From the NCBI RefSeq assembly GCF_014696875.1, contig NZ_JACJQV010000125.1, positions 62,001 to 126,000 of the forward strand: a DNA stretch of 64,000 bases, in the 5' to 3' direction. The notes under the pieces were generated by a model. That model was given only the letters and a program-made list of their open reading frames with translations. It made no database searches and was not told where the DNA came from. Position 1 is the first letter of the stretch, and each line of letters opens with the position of its first letter. Of this stretch, positions 27,598-36,738 are shown in pieces. The translations under genes and the position numbers were made by a program. The DNA comes from Microcystis wesenbergii FACHB-1317. Lineage in GTDB: Bacteria > Cyanobacteriota > Cyanobacteriia > Cyanobacteriales > Microcystaceae.

Positions 27598-28217
27598 CAT
27601 TGGCTGATTTTCTTGTGCAGAAATAACTTTTGTGGTCGATTAAATAACCAATTGATCAACCAACCGTCGGTTTTTTGCAGACGATAACCGCTACTTAAGT
27701 ACAGTGACTGGGCCGCTAGGTTATTATCGAGAACATGGAGGGAAAGTTCCTCAAAACCCCATTCTCTAGCGATCTGTTCACACTTGAGCAGCAATCTCCG
27801 GGCCAGACCGGCACGCCGGCGATCGGGACTAACGGCTAAATTAGAAATATAAGGAATGGGAACAGCTAAAAAAGAACTGGATTTTAAGCCGATTTCCGCC
27901 GTAGCGACAATAATTTCCTGATGACCCGTGGCGGTGACGCTGGTTTGACTGACTACCAGACAGTGATAGTAAGGGGTGTCGGCGCGCAATCGTCCCCGTA
28001 AGTCCTCGTAAATGCCTAATTTAAAGATAGGACGCAGAAAAGACCAATAATTGGCCGTGGGGAAAAAACTATCGGTGAGAATCTCCGCCAAACTTTTGAG
28101 ATCTTGGCCTTGGGCCAAACGCACCTCGACGGTAATGGCGGCATTGTCACCGATCGCTTCCGAGTCGGAGGGATGAGACAATAGGTATGAGATAAAACAG
28201 GAGTCCACTTTAATCAC
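27597..28217 (-). CDS. GNAT family N-acetyltransferase
   Basis: 206 aa. GNAT core with the acetyl-CoA loop 'VSPDRRRAGLARRLL' (motif A, R/Q-x-x-G-x-G/A) at about residues 128-142, 'SLHVLDNNLAAQSLYLSSGY' (motif B) and an N-terminal beta strand 'TVEVRLAQGQDLKSLAEIL'. It may acetylate a protein N-terminus or a small molecule (RimI-like pattern); the substrate cannot be told. The gene is monocistronic and its 3' end abuts a heptamer array. Confidence 0.85.
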   Translation of the reverse strand: MIKVDSCFISYLLSHPSDSEAIGDNAAITVEVRLAQGQDLKSLAEILTDSFFPTANYWSFLRPIFKLGIYEDLRGRLRADTPYYHCLVVSQTSVTATGHQEIIVATAEIGLKSSSFLAVPIPYISNLAVSPDRRRAGLARRLLLKCEQIAREWGFEELSLHVLDNNLAAQSLYLSSGYRLQKTDGWLINWLFNRPQKLFLHKKISQ

Positions 28218-28523
28218 AGGAGTCGGGAGGGAAGGTGGGGATAACAGTCCTTATCTGGGAAGGGTAAATAGGGGTGGGATTTAGTTGGGGGAATCAAGCA
28301 TCTATCTTAAGGAGAATACCGCAATTTTTCAAGACTACTGAATCAAAATCTCATCCATTCTACTGCCTATAGCCCCGGCTGGGGGAAAGACCGCTATTTT
28401 TCGGGAATTTTTTTTGATCTCCAGGCAATGGCTAATATGGGGCGATGCCGGTCAGAACTAATTTCTTTCTTTTTGGGTCAATTAACTATATTCTTTAATC
28501 TAATCTATCCTCCTATCCCCTCC

Positions 28524-29765
28524 ATGATCAAAGAAATTTCCGCTTATTTGCAAGTGTTCCGCAGTCAAAAAATGGCGGCTTTGTTATTCTTAGGTTTCGC
28601 TTCTGGATTGCCCTTGTTGCTCACCAGTCGCACCCTGCAAGCTTGGATGACCACCGAAGGAGTTGATCTGAAATCGATCGGTTTATTTAGTTTAGTCGCT
28701 CTCCCCTACTCTCTCAAATTTCTTTGGTCTCCCTTACTCGATCGCTATGTTCCCCCGCTGCTTGGTCGTCGTCGCGGTTGGATTTTAATCGCTCAAATTT
28801 GTTTAACTTTAGCGATTGCAGCCATGGCTTTTCAACAACCGCAACGATCTTTAGAATTATTGGCAATTAATGCTTTACTGATTGCTTTTTTTAGTGCCAG
28901 CCAAGATATTGCCTACGATGCCTATCGCACAGATATTTTAGAAAAATGGGAGATGGGGGCTGGGGTAGCGATCGGGGTTTTAGGTTATCGTTTGGCTTTA
29001 ATTTTAACTGGTTCGATCGCTTTAATTTTAGCCGATCACTTTCCCTGGCCTCTCGTCTATCTTTTCCTAGCTGGATTGATGGCTTTAACGATTATTTGGT
29101 CTTTTTTCGCCCCAGCTACTCCCCCTAGAGATGATACTCCTCAAACTCTTTTAGAGGCAGTTTGGTTGCCTTTCCAAGAGTTTTTTCAACGCTATCGATT
29201 AGGTCAAGGAATGGGCATTCTCGCCTTTATTGTTCTCTATCGTTTAGGGGATGCTTTAGTTAATAATATGGTGACTCCTTTTCTCTTAAAAACTGGTTTC
29301 AGTCAAACCGATATCGGAGCGATCCAAGGGGGCATGGGCATGATAGCAACTATGGTGGGAGTTTTATTAGGTGGTTCCCTGTTAAGTCGTTGGGGAATTA
29401 ATCGATCACTCTGGATTTTTGGCGGCTTGCAAGCTATTAGTAATTTAGCCTATTTTATTTTAGCAAATTTAGGGCAAAATTATCCTTTTATGGTCTTAGC
29501 TATTAATATTGAAAACTTCTGCGGCGGCTTAGGCACTGCCGCTTTTGTGGCTTTTTTAATGAGTCTTTGCAATGCTCGTTTTACCGCTACTCAGTACGCC
29601 CTCTTATCAAGTTTAATGGCCTTTAGTCGCGATATTTTGGTGGCTCCCGCTGGAGTTTTAGCCGAGGCGATCGGTTGGCAATGGTTCTTTTTAATCACAG
29701 TAATTGCCGCTTTACCCGGGTTAGCTTTATTGCCTTTATTTGCTCCTTGGCAAGAGGACAATTGA
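28524..29765 (+). CDS. AmpG-like MFS permease
   Basis: 413 aa from the ATG at 28524 ('MIKEISAYLQ'); the frame is open to 28428 but that part is less likely to be translated. The N-terminus 'FLGFASGLPLLLTSRTLQAWM' and 'SLVALPYSLKFLWSPLLDR' are the hallmarks of AmpG-type permeases, with 12 predicted helices. In enterobacteria AmpG imports anhydro-muropeptides for cell-wall recycling; the same role is plausible here, but cyanobacterial members are not well studied. It would be a natural partner of murein hydrolases such as those at 8-18 kb, though it is not linked to them. Confidence 0.85.
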   Translation: MIKEISAYLQVFRSQKMAALLFLGFASGLPLLLTSRTLQAWMTTEGVDLKSIGLFSLVALPYSLKFLWSPLLDRYVPPLLGRRRGWILIAQICLTLAIAAMAFQQPQRSLELLAINALLIAFFSASQDIAYDAYRTDILEKWEMGAGVAIGVLGYRLALILTGSIALILADHFPWPLVYLFLAGLMALTIIWSFFAPATPPRDDTPQTLLEAVWLPFQEFFQRYRLGQGMGILAFIVLYRLGDALVNNMVTPFLLKTGFSQTDIGAIQGGMGMIATMVGVLLGGSLLSRWGINRSLWIFGGLQAISNLAYFILANLGQNYPFMVLAINIENFCGGLGTAAFVAFLMSLCNARFTATQYALLSSLMAFSRDILVAPAGVLAEAIGWQWFFLITVIAALPGLALLPLFAPWQEDN

Positions 29766-29778
29766 GCTAATTGATGAT

Positions 29779-31203
29779 TTATTCCTCCGATTTCACTCGC
29801 ATAACTACTAAAGTCATATCGTCACTACTGTCATTTCCTAAACCGGTAAAAGCGGCAACTTTCCCAAATAAATATTCTAGAATCTGTTCGGGATCGGTGT
29901 ACTTTTGACAGGCTTCTTTAACTGCCGATAGCCAATTTTTCTGATCAAATCTTTCCCCTTTCGAGTTGACTGCATCGGTAAAGCCATCGGTATAATAAAT
30001 CAGCGTATCTCCCGCTTCTAATTGCACTTGGGCATCATCATAGATAGAATCGGCCTCTAAACCAACTAATGTCCCTTCCGTGTCGAGAGACTCTAACTCT
30101 CCCGTTTTGGCCCGCCACCAGAGGGTGGGATAATGGGCGGCATTACTGTAGCCAAGACGGCGCGTCAGGGGATCATACTCGGAATAAAATAATGTCACGA
30201 AACGATGAGAATTATCGAGATCGGCATACATAACCCGATTGAGATGACGCAAAATCTGGGCCGGGGAGTGACGATTTAAAACTTCCGCTCGCAACATTCC
30301 CCGGGTCATGGTCATCAATAATCCTGCCGGGACACCTTTACCCATGACATCACCGATCACTATACTCCAAGGAGCGGTACTGGCTTCCATTTCCGCCTCC
30401 CTTGCCGGTTTAAATTGATCGTAATTGCAGGGGATAAAATCATAATAATCGCCACCAACGCGATTAGCCGTTTGGCAGTGGGCCGCCAATTCTACCCCCT
30501 GAATTTTCGGACATTGCCGGGGTAAAAGACGATTTTGGATTTCGGCAGCGATTTCTAACTCTCGATCCTGACGTTCCTTAGAACGTAATTCGATCGTTAA
30601 TTCATTATTAGCTATAGCCACCGCCGTTTGATCGGCCACTAGCTGCAACAGTTTACGACGGGTGGGTGTCCAACCATAATCGGGATCGCGACTGAAAACG
30701 TATAAACGCCCCCGCTCACTATTTTTTACTAAAACAGGCGTACTATAAACCTGCGTACCCTGTCCGAGAGTTTGCCGGATTTTATGGTCGAGACTATCGA
30801 GAAGCGATCGATTATTTTTATTCTCAAGTGCCGGTTCTTGGTTTAATTGTCGGATAATTGCCTCTAATTGTCGGCGTAGTTCCCCATTAATTTGATTATC
30901 TTGGCAATGGAGTTGATCGAGCGCCACTTGACCCTTATTTTTGCTCAAAATCAACGCCCCTCCCTCCGCGTCTGCCACTCGTGCGGCCATCAAGGGGGTA
31001 AGATCGAGGAATTGGTTTAAATTATTGAAACTCCGCAGGGCAAAACCGAGGGAACTTAAGAGATTTTGAACTTTGTTTTGTTCGCGATATAAACTGGCGA
31101 CTAACTCTTTTAAGGCTAAAATTGGCTTGATATCGGTACTGTGATCGCCCATATTGACGGTGGGAGTGGTGAGGGTGTCGCTCGGTTCCGGCTCAGAAAG
31201 CAT
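29779..31203 (-). CDS. GAF + SpoIIE (PP2C-type) serine phosphatase
   Basis: 474 aa. A GAF-like sensory region (about 55-205, 'LQLVADQTAVAIANNEL') is linked by a coiled coil ('KERQDRELEIAAEIQNRLLP') to a SpoIIE phosphatase: 'RVGGDYYDFIP', 'IGDVMGKGVPAGLLM' with metal-binding Asp, 'YYTDGFTDAVN', and 'DDMTLVVMRV' at the end. RsbU-type enzymes dephosphorylate anti-anti-sigma factors in partner-switching pathways. No anti-sigma or STAS gene is adjacent. Promoter DNA is shared with the region holding the small element at 31334. Confidence 0.92.
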   Translation of the reverse strand: MLSEPEPSDTLTTPTVNMGDHSTDIKPILALKELVASLYREQNKVQNLLSSLGFALRSFNNLNQFLDLTPLMAARVADAEGGALILSKNKGQVALDQLHCQDNQINGELRRQLEAIIRQLNQEPALENKNNRSLLDSLDHKIRQTLGQGTQVYSTPVLVKNSERGRLYVFSRDPDYGWTPTRRKLLQLVADQTAVAIANNELTIELRSKERQDRELEIAAEIQNRLLPRQCPKIQGVELAAHCQTANRVGGDYYDFIPCNYDQFKPAREAEMEASTAPWSIVIGDVMGKGVPAGLLMTMTRGMLRAEVLNRHSPAQILRHLNRVMYADLDNSHRFVTLFYSEYDPLTRRLGYSNAAHYPTLWWRAKTGELESLDTEGTLVGLEADSIYDDAQVQLEAGDTLIYYTDGFTDAVNSKGERFDQKNWLSAVKEACQKYTDPEQILEYLFGKVAAFTGLGNDSSDDMTLVVMRVKSEE

Positions 31204-31333
31204 AAAATGATCTTTGTGGCGGTGACATGATTATAGCTAGATGGTCATTGGGTTATGACCTGTTTAAGTCTAACAGTATAGTCGATCTTTTCCTGACCGC
31301 CACAATTTAACCCTGATGTTTTACTATTTCTGT

Positions 31334-31579
31334 GGGTGCATCTCATTTTTGTCAATCTACTAAGTTGGGATTTTTCAGGGGAAACTCCCTTTTAAAATTG
31401 GGCATTGCTTTCGATTTTATCACTCAATCCCAGCTTTTGGGGGGTAGAACCCCTCAAACCCTGGAGCGCATTAGTTTTTCGGTGGGATGCTTACAGAAAG
31501 CTGTTGATATATTTGTCATCATTTAAAAGTCACTGATAATTGCTGATTGTCGGTATTTCTGCAAATGTGAGATGCACCC
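31334..31579. mobile_element. MITE-like element with 12-bp terminal inverted repeats
   Basis: GGGTGCATCTCA (31334-31345) and TGAGATGCACCC (31568-31579) are perfect inverted ends of a 246-bp non-coding element. A 64-codon frame inside has no support. The surrounding 31204-31664 gap contains nothing else I recognise apart from short sequences before the nitroreductase ATG. A matching full-length insertion sequence is not in the window. Confidence 0.7.
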
Positions 31580-31664
31580 CATTTTTGTTTTGTCACACCG
31601 AAGTCTGAGGCTGATAGCTTGACCTTATAATAATTAGGAATATGTAACTCAATCAACTGACTTT

Positions 31665-32315
31665 ATGACCTTGCCTCTCGATGTTCCCACGGCGATTAAT
31701 CAACGTCGTTCCATTAAAACTTTTACCACCGATCCGATCGCCCCGGAAGTGCTGAAAACCCTAGTAGAATTAACCGTTGCCGCACCTAGTAGTTTCAACA
31801 TCCAAGATTGGCGAATTATTTTAGTACAAGATGAGGCACAAAAGGCTGCTTTAGCTGAGGCCGCTTGGGGACAAAAGCAAATTATCCAAGCGCCGGTTAC
31901 TTTTGTTTTCGCTGCCGATGCTGCCGCAGGAGGAGGAGATCTAACTCCTATCTATGAACAGGCTCTCAGTACGGGTGCTTGGAGCGAAGGCACGGTAAAA
32001 TATTTTCAACAGGCAATCCCAGGATTTCAAAAGGATTTGGGCGAAAAAACCCGGGAATACGCGATTAAAGATGCGATGATCGCCGCTACTCATCTGGTTT
32101 TAGCTGCCGAAAGTCTCGGTTTATCTAGTTGTTTTCTTAACGGTTGGATTGAGGACAAGGTAAAAGCTGTGATCGGTGCTGCCGATCATCCCCATCTGGC
32201 GATCGCTGTTGTCGTTCCCATCGGTTACGCGGCGGAACCGCGGCTTAATCCGGGGCGTTTACCCTTAGATTACAATGTTTTTGTGGATCGCTTGGGTAAT
32301 CCCTATCAAATCTAA
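31665..32315 (+). CDS. Nitroreductase family flavoprotein
   Basis: 216 aa. N-terminal 'AINQRRSIKTFTTDPI' (FMN phosphate-binding arginines), 'LVELTVAAPSSFNIQDWRIILV' and 'AATHLVLAAESLGLSSCFLNGW' match FMN-dependent nitroreductases. These dimeric enzymes reduce nitro compounds, quinones or flavins with NAD(P)H. The gene is nine nt from the next one (cyclic-nucleotide MscS channel), so both may be read together, although their functions are not obviously linked. Confidence 0.9.
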   Translation: MTLPLDVPTAINQRRSIKTFTTDPIAPEVLKTLVELTVAAPSSFNIQDWRIILVQDEAQKAALAEAAWGQKQIIQAPVTFVFAADAAAGGGDLTPIYEQALSTGAWSEGTVKYFQQAIPGFQKDLGEKTREYAIKDAMIAATHLVLAAESLGLSSCFLNGWIEDKVKAVIGAADHPHLAIAVVVPIGYAAEPRLNPGRLPLDYNVFVDRLGNPYQI

Positions 32316-32324
32316 ACTTTAGCG

Positions 32325-33740
32325 ATGACTTTCTCTCCCTCAGCTTGGTTAACGCCCTTTTTTAACACTCCCCTTTGGCGCGCTGGGGGTGTGTCCATCA
32401 CTCTTGGTTGGATTATTGGTACTCTTGTATTGTTTGTCCTTGTCACTTGTCTGACGATCGCTTTTAAAAGTTTACTAAAAAATCGTCTGCTGAAAAGTAT
32501 TGGTTTTGATGAGGGTAATCGAGAAGCGATCGCGACTCTGGCTAGTTTCGCTTTTGGGGCTTTTGGTTATATTATCGCCCTACAATTGACTGGATTTAAT
32601 CTCGCTTCGATCGCTGTTTTAGCCGGTGGTTTGGGGGTGGGTATCGGTTTCGGTTTGCAGGAGTTAACCAAAAATCTCACCAGTGGTTTAACTTTGTTGG
32701 TGGAACGCAAGTTAAAAGTGGGCGATTTTATCGAATTTGAGCAAACAAAGGGTTATATCCGGGAAATATCGATTCGTTCTACCACCATTCGCACTGTTGA
32801 TGGTGCAGAGTTAATCGTTCCTAACACAATCCTAACTAGCAATCGCGTCCAGAATTGGCATTATACCGACTCGCGCATTCGAGTTATTGTACCGGTGGGA
32901 GTTGCCTACGGTACGGATCCTTTGATAGTAACGGAAATTCTGCTGCAATCAGCCTATATGTCGGGAGAAATTGCCTTTAATCCGCTTCCCAAGGTGATTT
33001 TTAACGGTTTTGGTGATAGTGCTTTAAATTTTGAGTTGTGGGTATGGGTGGAAAAAGTCGAACAGGCCGTTTTTCTGAGAAGTTCCCTACACTTCATTAT
33101 CGAGCATAATCTGCGTCATCGGGGCATAACGATTCCTTTTCCCCAGCGAGAGTTATGGTTGCATAATACCGACAGTTTTGAGGCAGTTAAGGAACAGGAT
33201 CAGGAGATAGTTAAACCTGCAAAACCGCTATCGTTAAAAGAAATGTTATTGGAGGTGAGTTACTTTAAACATTTTAACGATCTGCAATTGCGTGTATTAA
33301 TTGAAATGGGTTGTCGTCAACATCTCCAGGACGGGGAGATTTTAATTAGACAGGGAGAAAGAACTAATTATTTCTGTATTGTTTTGCAGGGACAAGTGGA
33401 TGCTTTTTATGAAAACGATAAAATCAGTCGTAAAATTTTTACTTTTAATAAAGGGCAATATTTTGGGGAATTACCGTTAATATTAGAGGTTCCCTATCCC
33501 ACCACTATGCAAGCAGTGGGGGAAACCTTGTTATTTTTGCTCGATCGTCAGGGTTTTCAGCATCTTATCACTACTTATCCGGCTCTAGCGGAGGAATTCA
33601 CTCAGGCACTCGCCCAACGTCAAGAGGAATTGCGCGAATGTCAGCAGAAATTGCGAGAAATGGGTCTTTTAGACTCGGAAGACCTGAAAAATCCCGTCTC
33701 TTGGCTGCGACAACGGTTAAAGAGCTTTTTTACGGCTTAA
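32325..33740 (+). CDS. MscS channel with C-terminal cyclic-nucleotide-binding domain
   Basis: 471 aa. Three membrane helices (about 22-45, 65-85, 90-115); the MscS pore and beta domain with 'LAGGLGVGIGFGLQELTKNLTSGL', 'GDFIEFEQTKGYIREISIRSTTIRT' and 'IVPNTILTSNRV'; a cytoplasmic vestibule; then a cNMP-binding domain from about residue 320 ('LQDGEILIRQGERTNYFCIVLQGQVDAF', 'GQYFGELPLILEVPYPTTMQAV'). The fusion implies gating by cAMP or cGMP; related cyanobacterial proteins exist. The C-terminal 25 residues are a coiled-coil-like tail. It follows the nitroreductase gene by 9 nt. Confidence 0.92.
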   Translation: MTFSPSAWLTPFFNTPLWRAGGVSITLGWIIGTLVLFVLVTCLTIAFKSLLKNRLLKSIGFDEGNREAIATLASFAFGAFGYIIALQLTGFNLASIAVLAGGLGVGIGFGLQELTKNLTSGLTLLVERKLKVGDFIEFEQTKGYIREISIRSTTIRTVDGAELIVPNTILTSNRVQNWHYTDSRIRVIVPVGVAYGTDPLIVTEILLQSAYMSGEIAFNPLPKVIFNGFGDSALNFELWVWVEKVEQAVFLRSSLHFIIEHNLRHRGITIPFPQRELWLHNTDSFEAVKEQDQEIVKPAKPLSLKEMLLEVSYFKHFNDLQLRVLIEMGCRQHLQDGEILIRQGERTNYFCIVLQGQVDAFYENDKISRKIFTFNKGQYFGELPLILEVPYPTTMQAVGETLLFLLDRQGFQHLITTYPALAEEFTQALAQRQEELRECQQKLREMGLLDSEDLKNPVSWLRQRLKSFFTA

Positions 33741-33921
33741 AAGGGGATGAGAACAAATTTACAGCCTTTCTCCTATAGCAGTTATCTTAATAATGAGGTA
33801 CGAAGTCTGGTGGTTTTAGGAAACAGGCAACGCCAGAAGCGGCACAGTAGCTGGTCGTCTGGGAATGATGCCAAATCCCGTCATACTTGATCTTTATCTC
33901 AAATGTCGGGGTGAAAACCCT

Positions 33922-34101
33922 AGACCTCTTGTAAAAATCAAAAATTGTTGTTAGGGTTAGGAGTCAGTAGCCAGTAGCCAGTAGTCAGCAGAATTAAGAA
34001 TGAATAATAATCAATTAAATGGTCTATTTACCGATTTTATGCCATTTAATCCTTATTTTTGACGTTTTTGAACCCTCAAAAATTAATTATGCAAGAGGTT
34101 T
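33922..34101. mobile_element. 180-bp MITE, family A copy 1
   Basis: It starts AGACCTCTTGTAAAAATC and ends ATTATGCAAGAGGTTT, so the termini are inverted repeats of about 10 bp. A second copy at 37350-37529 has the same length and about 95% visible identity; a decayed inverted copy is at 43340-43520. A short CAGTAGC-type tandem repeat lies inside. It makes up much of the otherwise empty 33741-34284 gap, together with TTTACTGATTACTG short repeats at 34143-34172. Confidence 0.8.
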
Positions 34102-34284
34102 CCTCACTTTTAGCGACGGTGTTGCCTAATGTCTTTTCACAGTTTACTGATTACTGTTTACTGTTTACTGGACGGCTACGCCGTGCCTTTGGCAACACTG
34201 AAAACTCCCCTGACCCGATCGACAACATTTTTCAGGGTGATAGGATAAGCTGGAATTATCGAAACCGTAGAAATAATAGATAAA

Positions 34285-34578
34285 ATGAGTAATCTCCTCT
34301 GGCCGCCTTTTCTCAAGAAAGCTTACCGTCAAGAACCAATAACTAGCTTTATCTTTACCGCAGCGGCAGTAGATGTCATCATCGGGGTTCTAGGACAAAG
34401 ATGGACACTGCTATCTTTAGGGGCAACGATTATGGCGATCGCTATCTTCGCTCGGTGGCAACAGAGCCAAAAAACTGAGGCAATCAACAAAGAAGAAGCA
34501 GCAAGATATTATTTACCGCCCCAATCGGGTCAAGTGGCTTTACCAACCCTGAAAAACGAAAAAAATCGACCTTCTTAG
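34285..34578 (+). CDS. Small membrane protein, conserved hypothetical
   Basis: 97 aa. Two hydrophobic helices, about residues 20-37 ('SFIFTAAAVDVIIGVLG') and 42-58 ('LLSLGATIMAIAIFARW'), then a polar basic tail ending 'PTLKNEKNRPS'. Family not recognised. The start follows GATAAA with no strong ribosome binding site. It is probably an inner or thylakoid membrane protein. Confidence 0.6.
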   Translation: MSNLLWPPFLKKAYRQEPITSFIFTAAAVDVIIGVLGQRWTLLSLGATIMAIAIFARWQQSQKTEAINKEEAARYYLPPQSGQVALPTLKNEKNRPS

Positions 34579-34665
34579 CTCAGAAATCTGACCTTGTTTG
34601 GCAATCAATCCCCTCAAAGGCTAGAATCTATAGCACGGTTCATTTGTTAATATTCAAGTAAATTT

Positions 34666-35736
34666 ATGAAATTCCGATTTATGGGTGGGGAGAAAATTGT
34701 CGGGGCAATTGTGGTCAGTGTCTTAACCACGCTGACAATCGGGCAACATCAGCTTAGTCATGCCCAAAATCCCATTGCCCCCCCTAAACCCGCGGCTGAA
34801 AGTGGCGAAAAAACCCCAGAAACTATCCTAGTAGAAGGTTTAGGCAGACTTACCCTCGCTAAAACCTTAGAAGGGCAACAATCCACCCCTAATGCTCTGA
34901 TTTTCAGTCCCGATAACCAATTGGTTCTCGCTGGCGGTAGTGATACGGATCCTCTCCTGAGAATTTGGTCGGTAAAAACAGGGCAAAAAGTCTCCCAAAC
35001 TCGCGCCCAAAGAACCAGCGTCAAAGCTTTAGCCATTAGTCCCAACGAAAGATTATTAGTTAGTAGCGGTTTAGATGGTTCCATTAATTTTTGGAATCTG
35101 CTGGAAGGCAAGTATTTAGGAATTGCCCTCGAACACGGTAATACTGTCCTCGCCCTTACGGTTACTCCCGATGGTAAAACGTTAATTAGTGGTGGTTTGG
35201 AAGGAATTCGCCTCTGGACAGTGCAACCCCCCCGCCGTCCCCTCTATCGTTTAAATTGGGTGGGTAATTTTGTTTATTCCCTAGGGATGAAATCCGATGG
35301 TGTCACCCTTGCCAGTGGTCATGAAAACGGTGAGGTAAATTTTTGGGACATCCGCGAGGGCAAATTTTTATCGAAATTTTCCGCCCATCCCCAAGCGGTT
35401 AGCAAGCTTTTATACACTCCCGACGGCAAAAATTTAATTACGGGTAGTTTAGACCGCACGATTAAAATCTGGGATACGAGCAATAATCAGTTATTATTTA
35501 CCCTCGTCGGTCATACGGCCCGAATTCGCTCCCTGGCACTCCATCCTAACGGACAAATTCTCGCTAGTGCCAGTAATGACGGGGTGCGTTTATGGGATGT
35601 GACGACGGGTAAACAGTTGGCCTGGTTTGATAATAATTCCGACTGGGTGGAATCCCTGGCTTTTAGTCCCGATGGGCAGTATTTGGCTAGTGGTAATTAT
35701 GATTTTAAAATTCGCCTCTGGCAATTCGTCCGTTAG
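34666..35736 (+). CDS. Exported WD40 repeat protein
   Basis: 356 aa. Signal peptide at residues 1-34 ('AIVVSVLTTLTIGQHQLSHAQ', cleavage after SHA or AQ). Then about seven WD repeats: 'NALIFSPDNQLVLAGG..RIWSVKTG', 'KALAISPNERLLVSSGLDGSINFWNL', and so on to 'LAFSPDGQYLASGNYDFKIRLWQF', which closes a beta-propeller. It probably acts as a periplasmic or thylakoid-lumen protein-binding scaffold. Partners are unknown. It is convergent with the RNase III gene, with only 16 bp between them. Confidence 0.9.
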   Translation: MKFRFMGGEKIVGAIVVSVLTTLTIGQHQLSHAQNPIAPPKPAAESGEKTPETILVEGLGRLTLAKTLEGQQSTPNALIFSPDNQLVLAGGSDTDPLLRIWSVKTGQKVSQTRAQRTSVKALAISPNERLLVSSGLDGSINFWNLLEGKYLGIALEHGNTVLALTVTPDGKTLISGGLEGIRLWTVQPPRRPLYRLNWVGNFVYSLGMKSDGVTLASGHENGEVNFWDIREGKFLSKFSAHPQAVSKLLYTPDGKNLITGSLDRTIKIWDTSNNQLLFTLVGHTARIRSLALHPNGQILASASNDGVRLWDVTTGKQLAWFDNNSDWVESLAFSPDGQYLASGNYDFKIRLWQFVR

Positions 35737-35752
35737 GCAAAAATAGCTTCAT

Positions 35753-36457
35753 TTAGCCTTTAACCACTTCTAGAAAAGCCGATTTAGCCGCTGCCTGTTC
35801 CGCTGCTTTTTTGCTTCTGCCAGTTCCCACTCCTAATTTCTGCTCATTTAACCACACTTCCGCACAAAAACGTTCTTGATCTAAGCCATTGATTTCTTTT
35901 ACTAAATATTGCGGCAGTTTTTTGTATGTTGCTTGTGTCCACTCCTGCAAGGCATCCTTATAATTCTGTCGGGCCGGATCTCGACGAATTTCGGCCGCTT
36001 TTTCCCTTAGTGGCTCATCTAGCCAAGAACGCACTAAAACCATAGTCTGTGTACTAAGATATAATGCTCCCAAGACCGCCTCAAAAGCGTCTGCTAGTCG
36101 GGAAATTCGCCCCGCCCGATCGATACTCGTACTACTTGATACCAACAAATAACGCTCGAAACCGTAGCGATCCGCAAATTCCGCCAAAGTGCGATCGCTA
36201 ACCATCATCGATCGCAGGGCGGCAAATTCTCCCACTAGCGCCTCCGGATAGGTTTCTAACAATACCTCCGCCGCCACCAGTCTTACCACAGAATCGCCCA
36301 CAAATTCCAATTGTTCATAATTCTTATCACGGGAAATACTGGGATGAGTTAGGGCTAAATCTAATAAATCCCACCTGACGGGGACATCAGCCGATAAACC
36401 CAGCTTTTCCACGAGGGTTTTTAATTGTTTTTGGCGACGCGGATCACTTAAGGACAT
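35753..36457 (-). CDS. rnc: Ribonuclease III
   Basis: 234 aa. The catalytic domain carries the signature 'NYEQLEFVGDSVVRL' (residues 47-61) with the metal-binding Glu and Asp, and the second acidic cluster 'LADAFEAVLGALYL' (about 116-130). A double-stranded RNA-binding domain follows from about 163 ('NYKDALQEWTQATYKKLPQYLV') to 'SKKAAEQAAAKSAFLEVV'. The enzyme processes rRNA precursors and other double-stranded RNA. Length and domain order are typical. An AATTATGAATTATAA repeat lies directly upstream of the start. Confidence 0.95.
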   Translation of the reverse strand: MSLSDPRRQKQLKTLVEKLGLSADVPVRWDLLDLALTHPSISRDKNYEQLEFVGDSVVRLVAAEVLLETYPEALVGEFAALRSMMVSDRTLAEFADRYGFERYLLVSSSTSIDRAGRISRLADAFEAVLGALYLSTQTMVLVRSWLDEPLREKAAEIRRDPARQNYKDALQEWTQATYKKLPQYLVKEINGLDQERFCAEVWLNEQKLGVGTGRSKKAAEQAAAKSAFLEVVKG

Positions 36458-36468
36458 GGGAGCGGGAA

Positions 36469-36562
36469 TTATAAATTATGAATTATAAATTATGAATTAT
36501 GAAGTGGGGAGATTTTTTTCAATGATCAGTAAAAAGTAAAAAGTAAACAGTAAACAGTGAAA
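36469..36562. repeat. Short tandem repeats upstream of rnc
   Basis: Two arrays: TATAAATTATGAAT units at 36469-36501, then AGTAAAA/AGTAAAC heptamers at about 36529-36561. These are STRR-type low-complexity sequences; no gene is present. Confidence 0.65.
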
Positions 36563-36690
36563 TGGTAACAAAGGCCGAATGTCAAGTCTAATTTGTTAAG
36601 CTAAAAGCTTTGATGTACTTAGTTTCTACCCTTCTTTTTAGGTAGGAGATTTGCCAGATTCTTTTTTGGAGCCTCTTGCCTTTTGCCTTC
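36562..36690. repeat. Dispersed repeat, copy 1 (inverted partner at 55203-55322)
   Basis: The reverse complement of this stretch matches 55203-55322 over about 120 bp, including GAATCTGGCAA, TCTCCTACC, AAAAGAAGG, TAGAAACTAAGT, TAGCTTAACAAATTAG and a GGCAAGAGGC array at one end. It is non-coding, and both copies end next to CTGATAA heptamers. Confidence 0.7.
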
Positions 36691-36706
36691 AGTAGCTGAT
36701 CACTGA

Positions 36707-36738
36707 TAACTGATTACTGATAACTGATAACTGATAAA
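36707..36738. repeat. CTGATAA heptamer tandem repeat
   Basis: Several CTGATAA units lie immediately downstream of the 3' end of rnpB. The same heptamer recurs inside rnpB and at 37558-37596 and 55364-55421. Confidence 0.75.

Noticed and set aside
34059..34283. 74-codon frame
   Set aside because: It begins inside MITE family A and runs through short repeats; no family resemblance.
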